Origin: Acanthacorydalis orientalis
Taxonomy: Eukaryota; Arthropoda; Insecta; Megaloptera; Corydalidae
Direction: 5' to 3'
NCBI GenBank assembly: GCA_034766995.1
Contig: CM068322.1
Coordinates: forward strand, 21,404,245 to 21,468,244
Length of the DNA stretch: 64,000 nucleotides
The translations under genes were made by a program, and so were the position numbers. Shown here one piece after another: positions 24,124 through 36,878 of this stretch. The notes below the pieces were generated by a model. The model was given only the letters and a program-made list of their open reading frames with translations, made no database searches and had not been told where the DNA came from. The number at the start of each line of letters is the position of its first letter. Position 1 is the first letter of the stretch.

Positions 24124-26440
24124 TGTTAAAAAATAAAATAAATAATCGCTGTATTAATTTTCAAAATTACCGATTTTATGTAAAATTAATTTTTGTAGCT
24201 CAATAAAATAACTATTGTTGTTTAAAATACTTTGTACAATTTTTGATTCAAATTCCTACCAAAGTAAATCAAACACTTTAAAATAATTAAATATTAATTT
24301 ATAAAAATAAGTATTATGTCAAAAATGTAAAAATGTCAACATATTAAAAAAACGTTTTTTCTGCATCATGAAAATATTGATGGATGATAAATAATTCTAA
24401 ATCTAAAAATTGATAAAACAATTTATAAATATATAAAGACAATAAGTGTCTTAAGAATATAAATACGAAACAATATATTCTTAACTATAAGTATTTATTT
24501 CAATATTACACATTTTTTTCTCGGAGTATAGGTTGTAATAAAAGATTATTATCGTAATTTTTATTATTCAATTAGAAAAAAAATGTTGAAAGAATTTTTA
24601 TCATAACACTATATAAAAGCTAAAATATAAAAAGTATAGACAAAACAATTCTTTTTTATTTATACACCAGACGGAACTGATATTATTGTATCATAAATTA
24701 TTTTGATAAATTTAAGTAAACAGTACTCGTTTACAAACTATATATTTTTCTTATAGACATTTATAATAAAACGTATGGTTTTATTTCCCTTTATGTACAT
24801 AATTTTAACATATAAAAACTGTAATGTATACATTCTAGTGTATACAAGGGTCAAATCCAAATATGACCTTGCATTTCCACACCAGTATAATTATTATTAT
24901 CGTGTCACACACACAGCACACATTAACATATATATGAGTATTTTCTCATTGTTAATTTCCACTATAGTGATTTTTCATGCCACCAATTCATATCACAGTA
25001 ATCTTGAAGCAGGTAAAAAAATCGATAATATACATTACAGAAGAGTTTTTTTATATTTTTATGTATTGCTTTATTTATTATGAGAGTAATTATAATAACA
25101 ATTCAGTTTTATTTTTAAAATTTTTATATATTCCTACAAAAATCTCTGTAGTTCTTAAATATAAAAAAACTATATTTAATAAATAAATAAAAATACTATT
25201 ATTCTTTTTTAATCAACACAATTGTTTTTGTATAATTGAAATGAAAGTTAAATATAAATACTGTTAACACAATTATTAATTATAAAACCGTAAAGTATAT
25301 CTGAGTAATTAAATAAATATTTTTTTCATATTATAAAAAGAAGTGTGAAAACAATAATTTATCACAGAGAGAATGAGATAAAATATTTAACAATATATAC
25401 AATAAGAAGTATTTTAATGTTGTATAAATTTGAAAACAGTATATAATATTAATGTTTATATATTGAATTTTCAGTGGTGAATGTCATACAAAGTTACACT
25501 CAATTATTGGATACATTTATAATTAACACACATATCTGGAATTTTACAAACCACAACCAACAAACCGGCCATGATATTTATTTAATCATGATTTTTTTAA
25601 ATTTTCGAAATAACATATTACAGCGTGTAACACAAAAGTGTTCCGTATAGATTCGAAAATATAAAATGAATCAAAATATTTATAAAATTGTGATATTCGA
25701 ATTTTTTTTTAAAGAGTAAATAAAAATTAACATTTCGTTTATAGTAGAAATGATTCTCCTAATTTCATTTTAGAATATATAGAGTTTGTTTTTTACTTAA
25801 ACATTTTTTGATTCACTAATAATTTTATATTATTAAATAAATTCACGTTGATTTTTTAAATATTATTAAATTTTATACTTTAATACTCTGAAGATGTTTG
25901 CATCGCCAGTAAAATACCAATGAACTATAATCAAAAATAATCTGTCACTTATTTTGGAATATCTTTGATCAGAAATAGTTGGTTTTCCAGAAAAAAAACG
26001 AATTTGTTAAAATAATTAACAATTTAATTGTGATAGAAAAGAAGATTCAGTTCTTTGATTATCTACATTCATAATGTCAATTACTTCGACTATTACTTAT
26101 AAAACCATTGAGAGAATATTATTTTCAGACGAATTTCAGGAGAAAATGAATAATGTATTGATTGATTATTTAATTATTCATTAGAAGAGCGATGCCTTCT
26201 GATCATTTACTAATTTATTTAATATTAATAATTCATTTAATGAACTATTATATTTTATAAGTAAAATAAAAACGCCTATCTAATGTAAAAATAAGTAAAC
26301 TAAAAAATTTCTGCTATGAGAGGAGAATAATAATCTTGTATTATTTAATTGTCTGAGACTAGTTTTCTTTATCAAATTTTCCTTTATTTTTAATAATATG
26401 CATATGAATTTAAATTTGGAAAACAACCTATGAAATATTT

Positions 26441-26445
26441 TAAAC

Positions 26446-26489
<44 letters not shown>

Positions 26490-26496
26490 TTAAAAG

Positions 26497-26541
<45 letters not shown>
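26441..26541. repeat. (TA)n(TG)n ... (TA)n compound microsatellite
   Basis: TA run, a pure GT run (26469-26489), a 13-base spacer, then a second TA run. Confidence 0.97.
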
Positions 26542-26544
<3 letters not shown>

Positions 26545-26966
26545 TACTTTTCTTAAACTAATATAAATTTTAATACAAGAATTAAAAACAGTAAAATAAA
26601 AATAAAATGCAAACAAGAAAACATTTATCGCATTTTTTTTGTTTTAAATATTAACATCTGATCATTGTAGATTTATCTAAAAATACAATACACACCCTTT
26701 CAAAATTAAAATGTGAATGAACTAATAAACGCAATCCGTGCTGAAAATCCAACAGTCACGCTATATGTGTTGAACGAAATGTGACAGATAAAGAAGAATT
26801 GGTTGGAAAACGAGTTGGTAGTAAGTAATAAGGTTAACGTAAAGCTATAGAATTCTTTTTTAATTTATTGATTCCATTCATTTTATTTTACTATCAACAC
26901 GGTTTTCTATTCTTGAAATTTTAATCATTTGATTAGTATCTTTTTTCCTTTTACCGTTGCAAGATA

Positions 26967-26967
<1 letters not shown>

Positions 26968-27055
<88 letters not shown>

Positions 27056-27058
27056 ATA
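26968..27058. repeat. (TA)n(TG)n compound microsatellite
   Basis: About 32 TA units followed by about 9 GT units. It has the same TA-then-GT order as 26441-26489. Confidence 0.97.
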
Positions 27059-27676
27059 CAATGCTTATGCAGAGATTAACATATATTTTGGATAAAATTG
27101 ATTCATATAATGTGAAATTAACATTTTTGTGAAAGTTCTATTATTTTCATAAATATAAATAGAAGCAAAATATATTAATTAGTGAAAAATGTGTAAAAAA
27201 AAATTGGGTAACAAACAATAAACCAATTTAAGTTAATCGATTAAAAATATATATTCTAGGAAATTGATAGAAAAGAAATATGCTTTGATTTATAATTTGA
27301 AAATTATGTTATACCTGTAGTTGATTTAATATTTTTATATTAAACATAAAGTTTCATAATTTTTATAAAATATTGTTTGAAAAATTAACAAAAAATATAT
27401 ACACATTGTAGTTTTGAAGTTTTATTAGAAAGTTAAGAAAGATTTTATTTTCTATTAAAAGTTTTATATTATAAACGGATAAAAGGATGTCTTCACTTTT
27501 TTTCTTAAGAAGTCTATTGAAATGAGCGTCATGCTTTTATTTGTTACACGATTAAAAAATTGTTTTTTCGTACATTAATTCCACTTCATTATGTTAATAC
27601 ATACAATCTTTAATAAAAAAATACACAAAATAGTTATAGTTATAAAATGATATGTTTAACTTTAACAGAAAAGAAA

Positions 27677-27729
27677 AGAGTAAGTCTATTATTTAATGAG
27701 TTATTATTTAAGAGTAAGTCTATTATTTT
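27677..27729 (+). repeat. Tandem duplication, 34-bp period
   Basis: AGAGTAAGTCTATTATTTA occurs at 27677-27695 and again at 27711-27729, separated by 15 bases. A simple recent duplication just outside the Tc1 relic. Confidence 0.7.
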
Positions 27730-27749
27730 AGTTGCTTTTATTTTTTAAA

Positions 27750-28330
27750 ATTTCTGATATTCGATCAGGGAGCGTAATTATAGGATTTTCTCATTTTTCC
27801 TACGTGAAAGCGCTCTACACTTGATGAATATTTTCAGGCAAAGCTTTATTTGTCCTGGGAGGATTTGATCTTAACTTTCTCCTTATAATTTTTAATAAAC
27901 ATTCGATTGGGGCGAGATCAGGACTACTGAATGGTCATTTCATAACAGCTCAACCCAATTTACTCCTCTCTTAGTAGTATGGAAAGGAGCACCAACTTGT
28001 TGGAAAATATATTTGTTTTCTGGAGAACTTAAATGATGTGTTGAAAGAATCAAGTTTCTTTGAAGGATGTCTTGGTGCTTAGTAACGTTGATAATATTAC
28101 ATGCAATAGTAATTTGTCTAAGTCTTCGACCAGATATACATCCCCTAATCAGCAACAAATCATCCCCTAATCAGTCCCTGTGAAAAATTTCATCATTCTT
28201 TCGAAGAACGAGTTTTCGGTTATCCCTAACACATACCTAAAACCTGAACTCGTCGTTTTAAATTCCTGAGTGCCATTGTCGCGTTATCGAATTTTGATGT
28301 TTTCTTGGAAATTCCAATCGATTTTTTTTC
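27750..28330 (-). pseudogene. Tc1-like transposase relic
   Basis: The best minus-strand frame (27940-28158) reads RGCISGRRLRQITIACNIIN, DILQRNLI, and then FQQVGAPFHTTKRGVNW. The last corresponds to the Tc1 family block QQDNAPCHT, with the catalytic aspartate replaced by valine. A frameshift then leads to FSSPDLAPIECLLKIIRRKL at about 27875-27934, the family's SPDLNPIE motif carrying the third acidic residue. Upstream (28180-28330) only scattered family-like residues remain. A direct repeat of about 16 bases (catcccctaatcag) at 28142-28173 breaks the frame. No terminal inverted repeats were found, so this is a dead fragment of the DD34E class. Confidence 0.8.
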
Positions 28331-28475
28331 TATATAGCGTAGTCAATAGACAGATTTATCTTATAAAACGCATATAAATATGTTTATACAACTTCAAGAA
28401 ATGTCTCGATGTACCAAGCAATAAATATACAGACCTTATAAATTTTATATTCTTATCTCTGTATAGCCTTTTTAC

Positions 28476-28826
28476 ATGTATCTGGTGAGAGAGACTTTTT
28501 TGTTGAAGAATTCCATTCTTTATCAGTTTATCTCACTGTGGCATGAGGATTATTCTTTAAGATTTTGCAGAGAACACACAATTCTAAATCTGGACGCCTG
28601 TTTTTGTTTCATTTATAAATTAAACTTTCGGATGATATCATATATCGAATTTTCATACAACAAATATTCATTTTTTCATATCACTGCAAATTGGTTTTTC
28701 GACAATCATAATAATGAAAGCAAATTCACTAATTATTCATTAAAGAGAATACTTAGAAGGTTTTTTTTATCATTTCAATCCAGAATAAAAGATAAAACTG
28801 TTAAATCTGCAGTTTTATTGTATTAG
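28476..28826 (+). other. Unrecognised 116-codon open frame
   Basis: The longest microsatellite-free frame that I could not assign to a transposon and that is not mostly I, K and N. It has a mixed composition with W, H, C, D and R, for example YQFISLWHEDYSLRFCREHT and ITANWFFDNHNNESKFTNYS. The first ATG (28476) has no special context. No signal peptide or domain is evident. It starts about 150 bp beyond the Tc1 relic, so it may be transposon-associated or chance. Confidence 0.15.
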
Positions 28827-29331
28827 AATTTTTCTTCCTAATGAAGTTAGACGTATTACTTTTCACCCTGCGTTATTTTGAGGATGTTTGTTTTTTAAAT
28901 GAAATATAATTATTTTTGTTATTTTTTGTTAAATTTTGTAAACATAATAAACTAGTTAATGTACATAAAATCGATTCTTTAATTGCGAGTCAATTAAAAA
29001 CTCGATATTTCATTTAAATAAAATAATTAAAAAAACTAATTAATTTAATAGCCTCTTGACAAAAATATGCGTAGACGTACTTTCACGCGTTTGAGCTTGT
29101 ACTTCTTATAAATTAATTTAACGATCTGGATTAATTAAATTCTGAAACATGTTTTTAAATGAATTAATAAACCCTACTTATAGTGAAATCAAATAAACAA
29201 AAAAAAAATTGTAAAGATAATGAAGTTTAGAACATATCTCTCTAATAAAATACTGGATCATATTTCTATACAAACTTTTTCTTTGTAGTAAATTCTTGAG
29301 TTTATGTGAAAATTTATGGAACGTCTTTGTG

Positions 29332-29376
<45 letters not shown>

Positions 29377-30099
29377 CATTTTATACCTCAAAATCAGTGT
29401 TTCAAAATAAATAATAATACAAATAAAAGTGAATCATTATTTATATTCGTCTAAGTTCGTTTTAAAGAAACTAATGATAAAGTTAAGACATTAATTCAAA
29501 AAAATTCACGCGAAAATCGCATTAATGCACCGTACTAAATTATAAATTTATTTTTAGGTTGATATTATTATCTTTGTCTAGAAAAATATAAAATAAGTAA
29601 TAGAGTACATATACATATAAACATAAACGTTGCGATCAATTGGTTGATTTTTCCATTCTGGTTACTTTTATATCTTTCTTGAAGATTCTATTAAATATAC
29701 TAAACATGAACGATTTCCGTCGATTTCATTCCTGTGTACCTATATTGAAAATTAAATATTAAATATTCATCATCAACATTCATACTGTTTAGGTTTATTT
29801 TGTCGGTGTGATAACTTTTCTGAAATGAAAGCAAGAGTAAGTTTTCCAGTGGTAACATTTTTTCTAGTAATAGCTATAAAATGAATTATCAAAGGAACGA
29901 CGCAACTGGTAAAATGTGTTTTTTTTCCTCTGCACCATTCTATCTTGTTTTTTAAAAATATTATTCCATTTCAGAAAAGTGAAATGCTTGTGTATTTATA
30001 ATATATGGATATGAAAGTTTGTTTTTTTAGAAACTTGTTTAATATTATTTTTAAAAAAAGGTAAATAAAATAGACTAAATCATACATACATACATATAT

Positions 30100-30101
<2 letters not shown>

Positions 30102-30165
<64 letters not shown>
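30102..30165. repeat. (TA)n microsatellite
   Basis: Uninterrupted TA run of over 25 units. Another lies at 30354-30407, with ATAC/GTAT flanks. Confidence 0.97.
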
Positions 30166-30167
<2 letters not shown>

Positions 30168-30374
30168 AGCAATAATTCTGGTCTTTGATAAAAAACTATT
30201 ATGAGAGAATCGATCCTTAAAAAAACAAATTATACATACGAACACAAATGAACATGTATTTTAATTTCCTGAAAATGTCATCAAAGTTGTGACGTGAAAT
30301 TGTAAAAATAAACGTATACATTATCGTCGGTAAAATCGCTTTTAAATCTTTTAATATACATATACATACATATG

Positions 30375-30414
<40 letters not shown>

Positions 30415-31274
30415 ATAAGTAAGGTGTTATCAATAAGATCTGAAAATGTACTTTATAAAATATATGTATGAGGCTATTAAAGAAGTTTGCAACTATATTA
30501 TATTTGAATATTGACATTTGGAACAATGGTATTGTACCCGAAGTCAAGCAATTACGTTGCGGTGAGCACGTTTTAGTATAATAATGTACTGATCGTTTAA
30601 AGTCATCGGTATAAATGTCTATTTTAGGAAAATAAAGTTATATTACCGACAATATCATCTCTGAAGAGTTGTTTATATTATATTTCAGTGAAAATCATCG
30701 TAGGTACAATTACCATTATTTAGGATTTTTTTCTAAAAGCATTGTTAAATGTTACATTACTTTATTATATTAAACAAAATGTATAATAAAAGATTATTGT
30801 TTTTTTTAAAAAAAATAATAAACTCAAATAATGTAATTCTATTAAATGTTATAATTTTTTTTTATTTGTGAAGAAAAAATAGAACCAAATTTAAGATATA
30901 AGTAAAACAAATTGTGATTGGAAATAAAACTTACAGCTTTTCAAAATTTGTCACACATCAAAATTTGTTCCCCCTCAATTTTTTCTGCCCTCAGCAGTGA
31001 GCCATGTTTTCCCTGTATAAATCTTACGATAACTATTGAATTGTAATTTAATGCCCATATCTTTCATTTTATATGTATGTAATTTATTATATATATATAT
31101 ATATATAATGTATAAACAAATAAATTTTCTAGAATTTAGTAATCTAAGTATTCGATTCTATTATTTGTTCTACATTCCACATAAAAAGTTTGTAGTTAAA
31201 ATAATAAAACAAATAATTTATCAAAACATCTATGTTATGAACTTATAAATTATTAAATTACATTTCCATTAATG

Positions 31275-31278
<4 letters not shown>

Positions 31279-31354
<76 letters not shown>
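31279..31354. repeat. (TA)n microsatellites, paired
   Basis: Two TA runs separated by one extra T. Smaller neighbours are 29338-29371 and 31087-31108. Another tract follows at 32136-32187. Confidence 0.95.
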
Positions 31355-31356
<2 letters not shown>

Positions 31357-31724
31357 ATCAAAAGAAAGGAAACATTCAAACTGAACCAACATTTGGTAAT
31401 GTAATAATATCACAAATGTCAAGATAATAATGAGTAATTGAGATAGCGACTTTTGAAAAGCACCAAATCTAGAAGTACAAGTGGAATATGTACAATCTAC
31501 TTTCCGTACATGCATGCATGATATGTTGTTGAGTAAATAGGGAGAAACCACTGAACAAAGTTTCGATTTTTCAACGTATGTAATATGTACAGTAACTGTA
31601 ATGTTACTGTATTATTATTTCTTTATTATATGCATATTAATATAATATGTTCATTAATCAGAAAATAGTTTTTGGGACTATGAAAAAACTTGATTTCACA
31701 AAAAATTTTCTCATTCTTTTACAA

Positions 31725-31830
31725 ATAAAAAAATTTAATTGAAAATATTCAATTAATTATTATTGTTTCTTTTGTGTAAATTTCGACGGTGAGCCCGTTA
31801 TCATCAAAACGCTAAAAATAAAAGTATTTT
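31725..31830. repeat. Dispersed AT-rich repeat, member 1 (pairs with 39835-39965)
   Basis: 'tttaattgaaaatattcaat' ... 'cttttgtgtaaatttcgacg' ... 'gttatcatcaaaacgctaaa' parallels 39848-39940 ('tttaattaaaatatttaatt' ... 'tttttgtgtatttcgatgac' ... 'tttgataaagtgctaa') in order and spacing. Ends are unclear. No coding sequence. Confidence 0.4.
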
Positions 31831-32136
31831 TTTTATAATTTAACGCACTCATTCATATGTGGATTTACTTTATACTTTCAATGATAAATATAGAAAATAT
31901 CGATTTAAGTTTATAGATGATAACTGATAATTTAGCTAAATATATCGATTTGGTAAAGATTTTACATAAACTATTATATATTATACTACTAGAAATTTAA
32001 TTATTATCATACTGATATATAAATATATAGAAAGAGAGAAAGAAAAGAGCTTATCTACTAAAAAGGTCAACTTTTTTAAGATGGCACACATGTCAAAAAA
32101 AGTAATTGACAAGAAATATTTATATTGTTATACATG

Positions 32137-32188
<52 letters not shown>

Positions 32189-32686
32189 TAGATAAATACA
32201 TAGATATATTTGAAGTATTGCAATTTACGGATTTTCTCAACAAATTTAACTGAAGATACAAGTATTTTAATATCATAAAATATATTTTTATTCAATGTAT
32301 AATCATCAAAAAACAGAAAGTTTTTATTCTTATTCTTTTGTATTGTTATATGATATTAGATACGGTTCTATTTGTTTATTATTGTTTGTTATTAATTAAT
32401 ATTCTTTAGGTATCATCAACTACTGATCAACTTTTTACATCGTTAAATTTTATAACATATTAGTACTTTTTTAATAAATCTACCTGATTATTTTAAATAT
32501 CTATATAATAAATGTTTATTAATTACATAAACTATTGAATATTGTTAACAAACTATTCATTTATAAAATACGTATATATTTAATACACTCGAAATTAATT
32601 CGATACAAAAAAAATTTTTTTTTCATTAAATTCTTAACATTGAATTTATATTCGGAAATTTAACATATCATCTGTAAAACTTAATA

Positions 32687-32690
32687 ATGT

Positions 32691-32740
<50 letters not shown>

Positions 32741-32741
32741 A
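32687..32741. repeat. (CA)n(TA)n(TGTA)n microsatellite
   Basis: AC run then TA run then GTAT units. Confidence 0.95.
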
Positions 32742-33360
32742 CATATAAATATACTTCAACTTATTTTGACAATTTCGTAACAATTTTCTCTGTTTTCAAT
32801 TCATTACACTTTTTATTAAGTGCACAGAAAAAATATAATGTATTATCTTTATGCTTTTATTATATATATATAAGTTCGTTAGGAACACTAAACAGGAAAA
32901 TCTAATTTACTTATTTTTATTTCAATACTAAAGGCCTTCTACATAAAACACATAAATTAAATAAACAGAACGATGTACTCGCATTGTTCTGAAGATGATA
33001 TATTTACTTTTTGTATCTTTCAAGTGTTTATTTTAATTAATACGAGACTAAAACAACAATGTTTTAATTTTATTATAGAACGAAAACTGAAAGGAGATAG
33101 ATTGTCGTTATTTTGAAATTTCTTCGAATACACAGTCGAGAAATGCAGATATTTTTCCGTTTCATTCTAACTAATACTTACTTGTTTTAATTATTTTGTA
33201 TTATAAAGAGTACTTTTGTAATTAAAAGCGTAATAAAAGTTTTATTATTTTTCGGATATAATTTAATAATATTTTATTTCTACACGTTTTTTTTAATACA
33301 CACGTTTAATAATTTCGTATAAAATGCACATATTGTACAGCATTTAAGTAAAATTTGATT

Positions 33361-33407
<47 letters not shown>

Positions 33408-33738
33408 AAGTAAAATAGTAAGAATGAATAAAAATCTTTAACTGATAAACCTATAATTCTACAATTTTCGATATTTTTACAATTTAGATGAAGACAAGAG
33501 ATGTGAGTAATTTCGATCAAAAATTATTAGTTTGAATTTTTTATTATATAATTTAAGTATACTTTTCATTCAATCAATAAAAATTAAAAGCTATTTACGC
33601 TCATTTGTCGATAATATTTAAATGAATAATACGTTTAATGAATTGTCTGTTTTTTTCATTTTATAACCTATCGATCTAAATTATTTCATGTAAACGATAT
33701 AAAATGTACTTTTAGTTAAATTTGGGATCTGTTGTAAC

Positions 33739-33739
<1 letters not shown>

Positions 33740-33789
<50 letters not shown>
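33740..33789. repeat. (TA)n microsatellite
   Basis: TA run of about 24 units; a similar one is at 33365-33405. Confidence 0.95.
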
Positions 33790-33790
<1 letters not shown>

Positions 33791-34179
33791 TGTATTATTA
33801 TAATTTCCAAAATATTATAATTTATTTCACAATTTTTTTTATAGCTGTCAGAAAAATATAATTAATCCATAGTAAATATCTTTGAACGAATTACAAGTAT
33901 GAATTTCCCATTGAATTATCCTTTCAAAATATGATTTTGAACAAATATATTTCCTTCATAATTTATTTTCAGCAAAAGATTAAACACATTTTAATTCCTC
34001 ACGAAATCCCGTTAGATTTAGTAGCAGCATTGCTATAAAATCACGGAATTAAGCAACTACTCTGTACGTTACATCTTTAATCTTCTTTTAAGAAATAGTT
34101 AGTACATTAAACACCGTGAGAAAACTTTTCAAGTTAATGATCATTTTTATAATAAAAAAGTTTAAAGATTAATATGATT

Positions 34180-34255
<76 letters not shown>
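34180..34255. repeat. (TA)n microsatellite
   Basis: TA run with one G interruption at 34206. A short tract follows at 34369-34388. Confidence 0.95.
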
Positions 34256-34259
<4 letters not shown>

Positions 34260-34582
34260 GTTTCAAGTTTATAATTGATTTTTCACCGACATTATTTTCA
34301 ACTTTGTTTTAAAGTATAAATTATTATCCACATACATTCATCTACTTGTACATATATACACACCCTTATATATATATATATATATATAATTACAATTATG
34401 ATCTTGTGCGTAAAAATACAATATTTTGTGTATGTTTTTTTAAATTATTAATTTTATAATTTCAATTTGAAACTGAATCTCAACACTTTTAAAAAATCCA
34501 TTATGATGACATTAGCTTTCAACTTAATTACAGTAATCAAATAATTCCATGACAACTCTGTTGAAAATGTAACAAATTAGAG

Positions 34583-34710
34583 CCACACACACACACACAT
34601 ATATATATGTATATATACGTATATATATACATATATATATATATATATACATATATACATATATACATATATACATATATACATATATATATATACATAT
34701 ATACATATAC

Positions 34711-34771
<61 letters not shown>

Positions 34772-34802
34772 CATACATATATGTATATATATACATATAT
34801 GT

Positions 34803-34845
<43 letters not shown>
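34583..34845. repeat. 260-bp compound microsatellite, (CA)n(TA)n with ATATAC units
   Basis: The longest simple-repeat block in the window. It starts with (AC)n, then TA runs interrupted regularly by C, giving local tandem units ATATAC and ATATATAC. Long open frames on both strands here encode only alternating I and Y and are artefacts. Confidence 0.97.
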
Positions 34846-34846
<1 letters not shown>

Positions 34847-35070
34847 TTCAAACAGATAAATAAACTATAATAGTACCCATCAAATTATTAGGAAAATAAA
34901 AAGATATCTTCGAAAACACTTACGGACTCTTTCAGGAAAATTTCGGGTGTGACTTCAGTAGAAGGTATCATAAAACAATCGCTACTTTGTTTCCTTATAT
35001 AAACAAAAAAATCTGTTACAAATAATGAGCCATTACTAATACTTTGAACTGTATATTGAGTTTTTTTTAT

Positions 35071-35293
35071 GGCGGGTAGGCTGCTAACCTGGCCCACTAA
35101 CCCTCTTCTTTTATCCGGGCTTGGGACCGACTACCACTACAACAAAACTACTAAATCTGTCCAGTTGTAGTTGAAGGCGGCGTTCCTCCAAAACGGTGGT
35201 CTGAAAATTGGGCCTCTTCATTTATAGATTCATAACCATAATGAAACCATAGTAAAGGAAAAAAGACTAGATTTACCAACGAGAAAGAAGAAG
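35071..35293. repeat. Interspersed repeat copy 1, first block inverted
   Basis: Two blocks. 35071-35153 (containing 'cccactaaccctcttc', 'tatccgggcttgggaccg' and 'actaccactacaac') is the reverse complement of 58176-58260. 35173-35293 ('ctgaaaattgggcctcttc', 'attcataaccataatgaaac', 'accaacgagaaag') matches 58366-58455 in the same orientation. So the first block is inverted relative to the second copy. GC is far above background. The family is probably a retrotransposon or retrotransposon-derived repeat, but I cannot name it. Small open frames here, including one running 35296-35553, are not recognisable proteins. Confidence 0.7.
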
Positions 35294-35557
35294 TAATGAG
35301 TCCTATAGTCGAAATAGTTAGTTCAAAATGCGTTTTTAGGGACTCAAATCTGTACACTAGGAATAAAATTAGTTCCTTTTCTGCAGCCTTCTGCAATAAA
35401 TATCAAAAAAATCCTCAAGAATATCACTATGAAGATGATATTATACAAAAACCAATATTGGCTGTAACAAATGAAAGTAAACAGGGGTTTAAACACCGTT
35501 CATTAATTTCTTTTAATTTTGTAATCTTGCAATGCTTATTTCAGTTCCTATAAAAGC

Positions 35558-35561
<4 letters not shown>

Positions 35562-35606
<45 letters not shown>
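35562..35606. repeat. (TA)n microsatellite
   Basis: TA run of about 21 units; another lies at 36552-36582. Confidence 0.95.
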
Positions 35607-35608
<2 letters not shown>

Positions 35609-35929
35609 GTATAAATAAATAATGAAATAAATAGTATTTAAACATGTAGAAGAAAGCACATATAGAAATAGAAATAATCCTTTATGTTGACACACTAGTG
35701 ATGTTTATTTAATTTTGAGTATGACAAATGATTCACTTGTCGAAAATAATTAACGACAGCTGTATAAATAGTTGATAAGCTGCCCAGTTGATAAAAAAAC
35801 AATGTAAATCTTCAACAGATGTACTTGTAATGCATCAAAGTGAAGCTTATGAATAAAGTCGATTATGTAGCGCGTAATAATTGTGAACCAAGTAGGATTC
35901 ATTACAATATATCAAAGGATATGTTCTGC

Positions 35930-36270
35930 TGTACGTTTGATGTGTGCACGCATCCTGTTAACATTAGCGTCATTGTAAAAACGAACGCTTTAGCAATGAT
36001 GGCTAACGATGCCGATAGCCGTGGCAGCGGTGAATGTTTACTGTTTACGTGTTGGCGGTTATAACACGCGTACAGTGGGTGGATGTAGGTGGTGTTTTGC
36101 GGCAAGAATGGGTGTCACGGTGGAACGAGTGTGGAGTTGGTCCGCATTAAGTCAGGGTCACGAGGACGTCGGACGATGATTACGAAACAAAAGCTTGAAC
36201 AGATTATTGCTCACTTGGTAATTTAGTGATTTTTTCGTGCGATACGTACACGTCTCTTTATTGGATTTAG
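35930..36270. promoter_or_regulatory. GC/CpG-rich island, possible promoter or untranslated first exon
   Basis: About 340 bases with close to half G+C and many CpGs (for instance 'gatgccgatagccgtggcag', 'cacgaggacgtcggacgatg'), inside DNA of about a fifth G+C. It matches no other part of the window and none of the transposons recognised here. Short frames on both strands (67-74 codons) overlap and look like nobody's protein. It lies about 24 kb 5' of the PAS exon on the eag strand, where an alternative promoter or 5' exon could be. It could equally belong to another gene or to an unrecognised mobile element. Confidence 0.35.
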
Positions 36271-36549
36271 AATTGAATCGCGCACATTGCATTTTTTTAT
36301 TAACCCTCTTAGGATTTTTTATGTGCCACGTTTTTATGAATTGTAAATTTTAATACGATCTATAACAGAACAAAAAACCGATATGAATTTTAAATTAACC
36401 TGATATGGTTACAGAGAGCGATTTGCATACACTATTTTATTATTTAATGAAAAATGTATTCGCTCAAGTAGTGCATGCTTCATTTCGTTGTAAAAAATAA
36501 ACATTATTTTGAATTTGCTTTATATAAAATAAAAATATTTTTTCTGCTT

Positions 36550-36585
<36 letters not shown>

Positions 36586-36878
36586 CAATTTTTAATTTTT
36601 ATTTATATACATGAAAAAAATAATTAATATTAATTAACATTTGAAAATAAAAAGCAATAACTCATTTTAATATTTTATGAACATAGCAATTCTGTTTCAA
36701 ATAATGACAATTATAATAATAATGCATGTTTTATACATGTCATACAAAATTAGTTATTTAAAAAAAACAAATATACAAAAACATTTGGATAAAATGAAAC
36801 ATTATTTTACATTAACTTTTATTCTATAAATATCAGTTTACAAGCTAATTTATCTTCTATGCCTTTTTGTGCTTGCAG

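Noticed and set aside
34524..34870. Several 79-104 codon frames on both strands
   Set aside because: They encode only I/Y/H/T alternations from the compound microsatellite.
35902..36105. 67-codon minus-strand frame in the CpG island, with a hydrophobic stretch
   Set aside because: It overlaps an opposing 74-codon frame, has no recognisable similarity to Eag N-terminus or to any family, and island composition alone would favour open frames.
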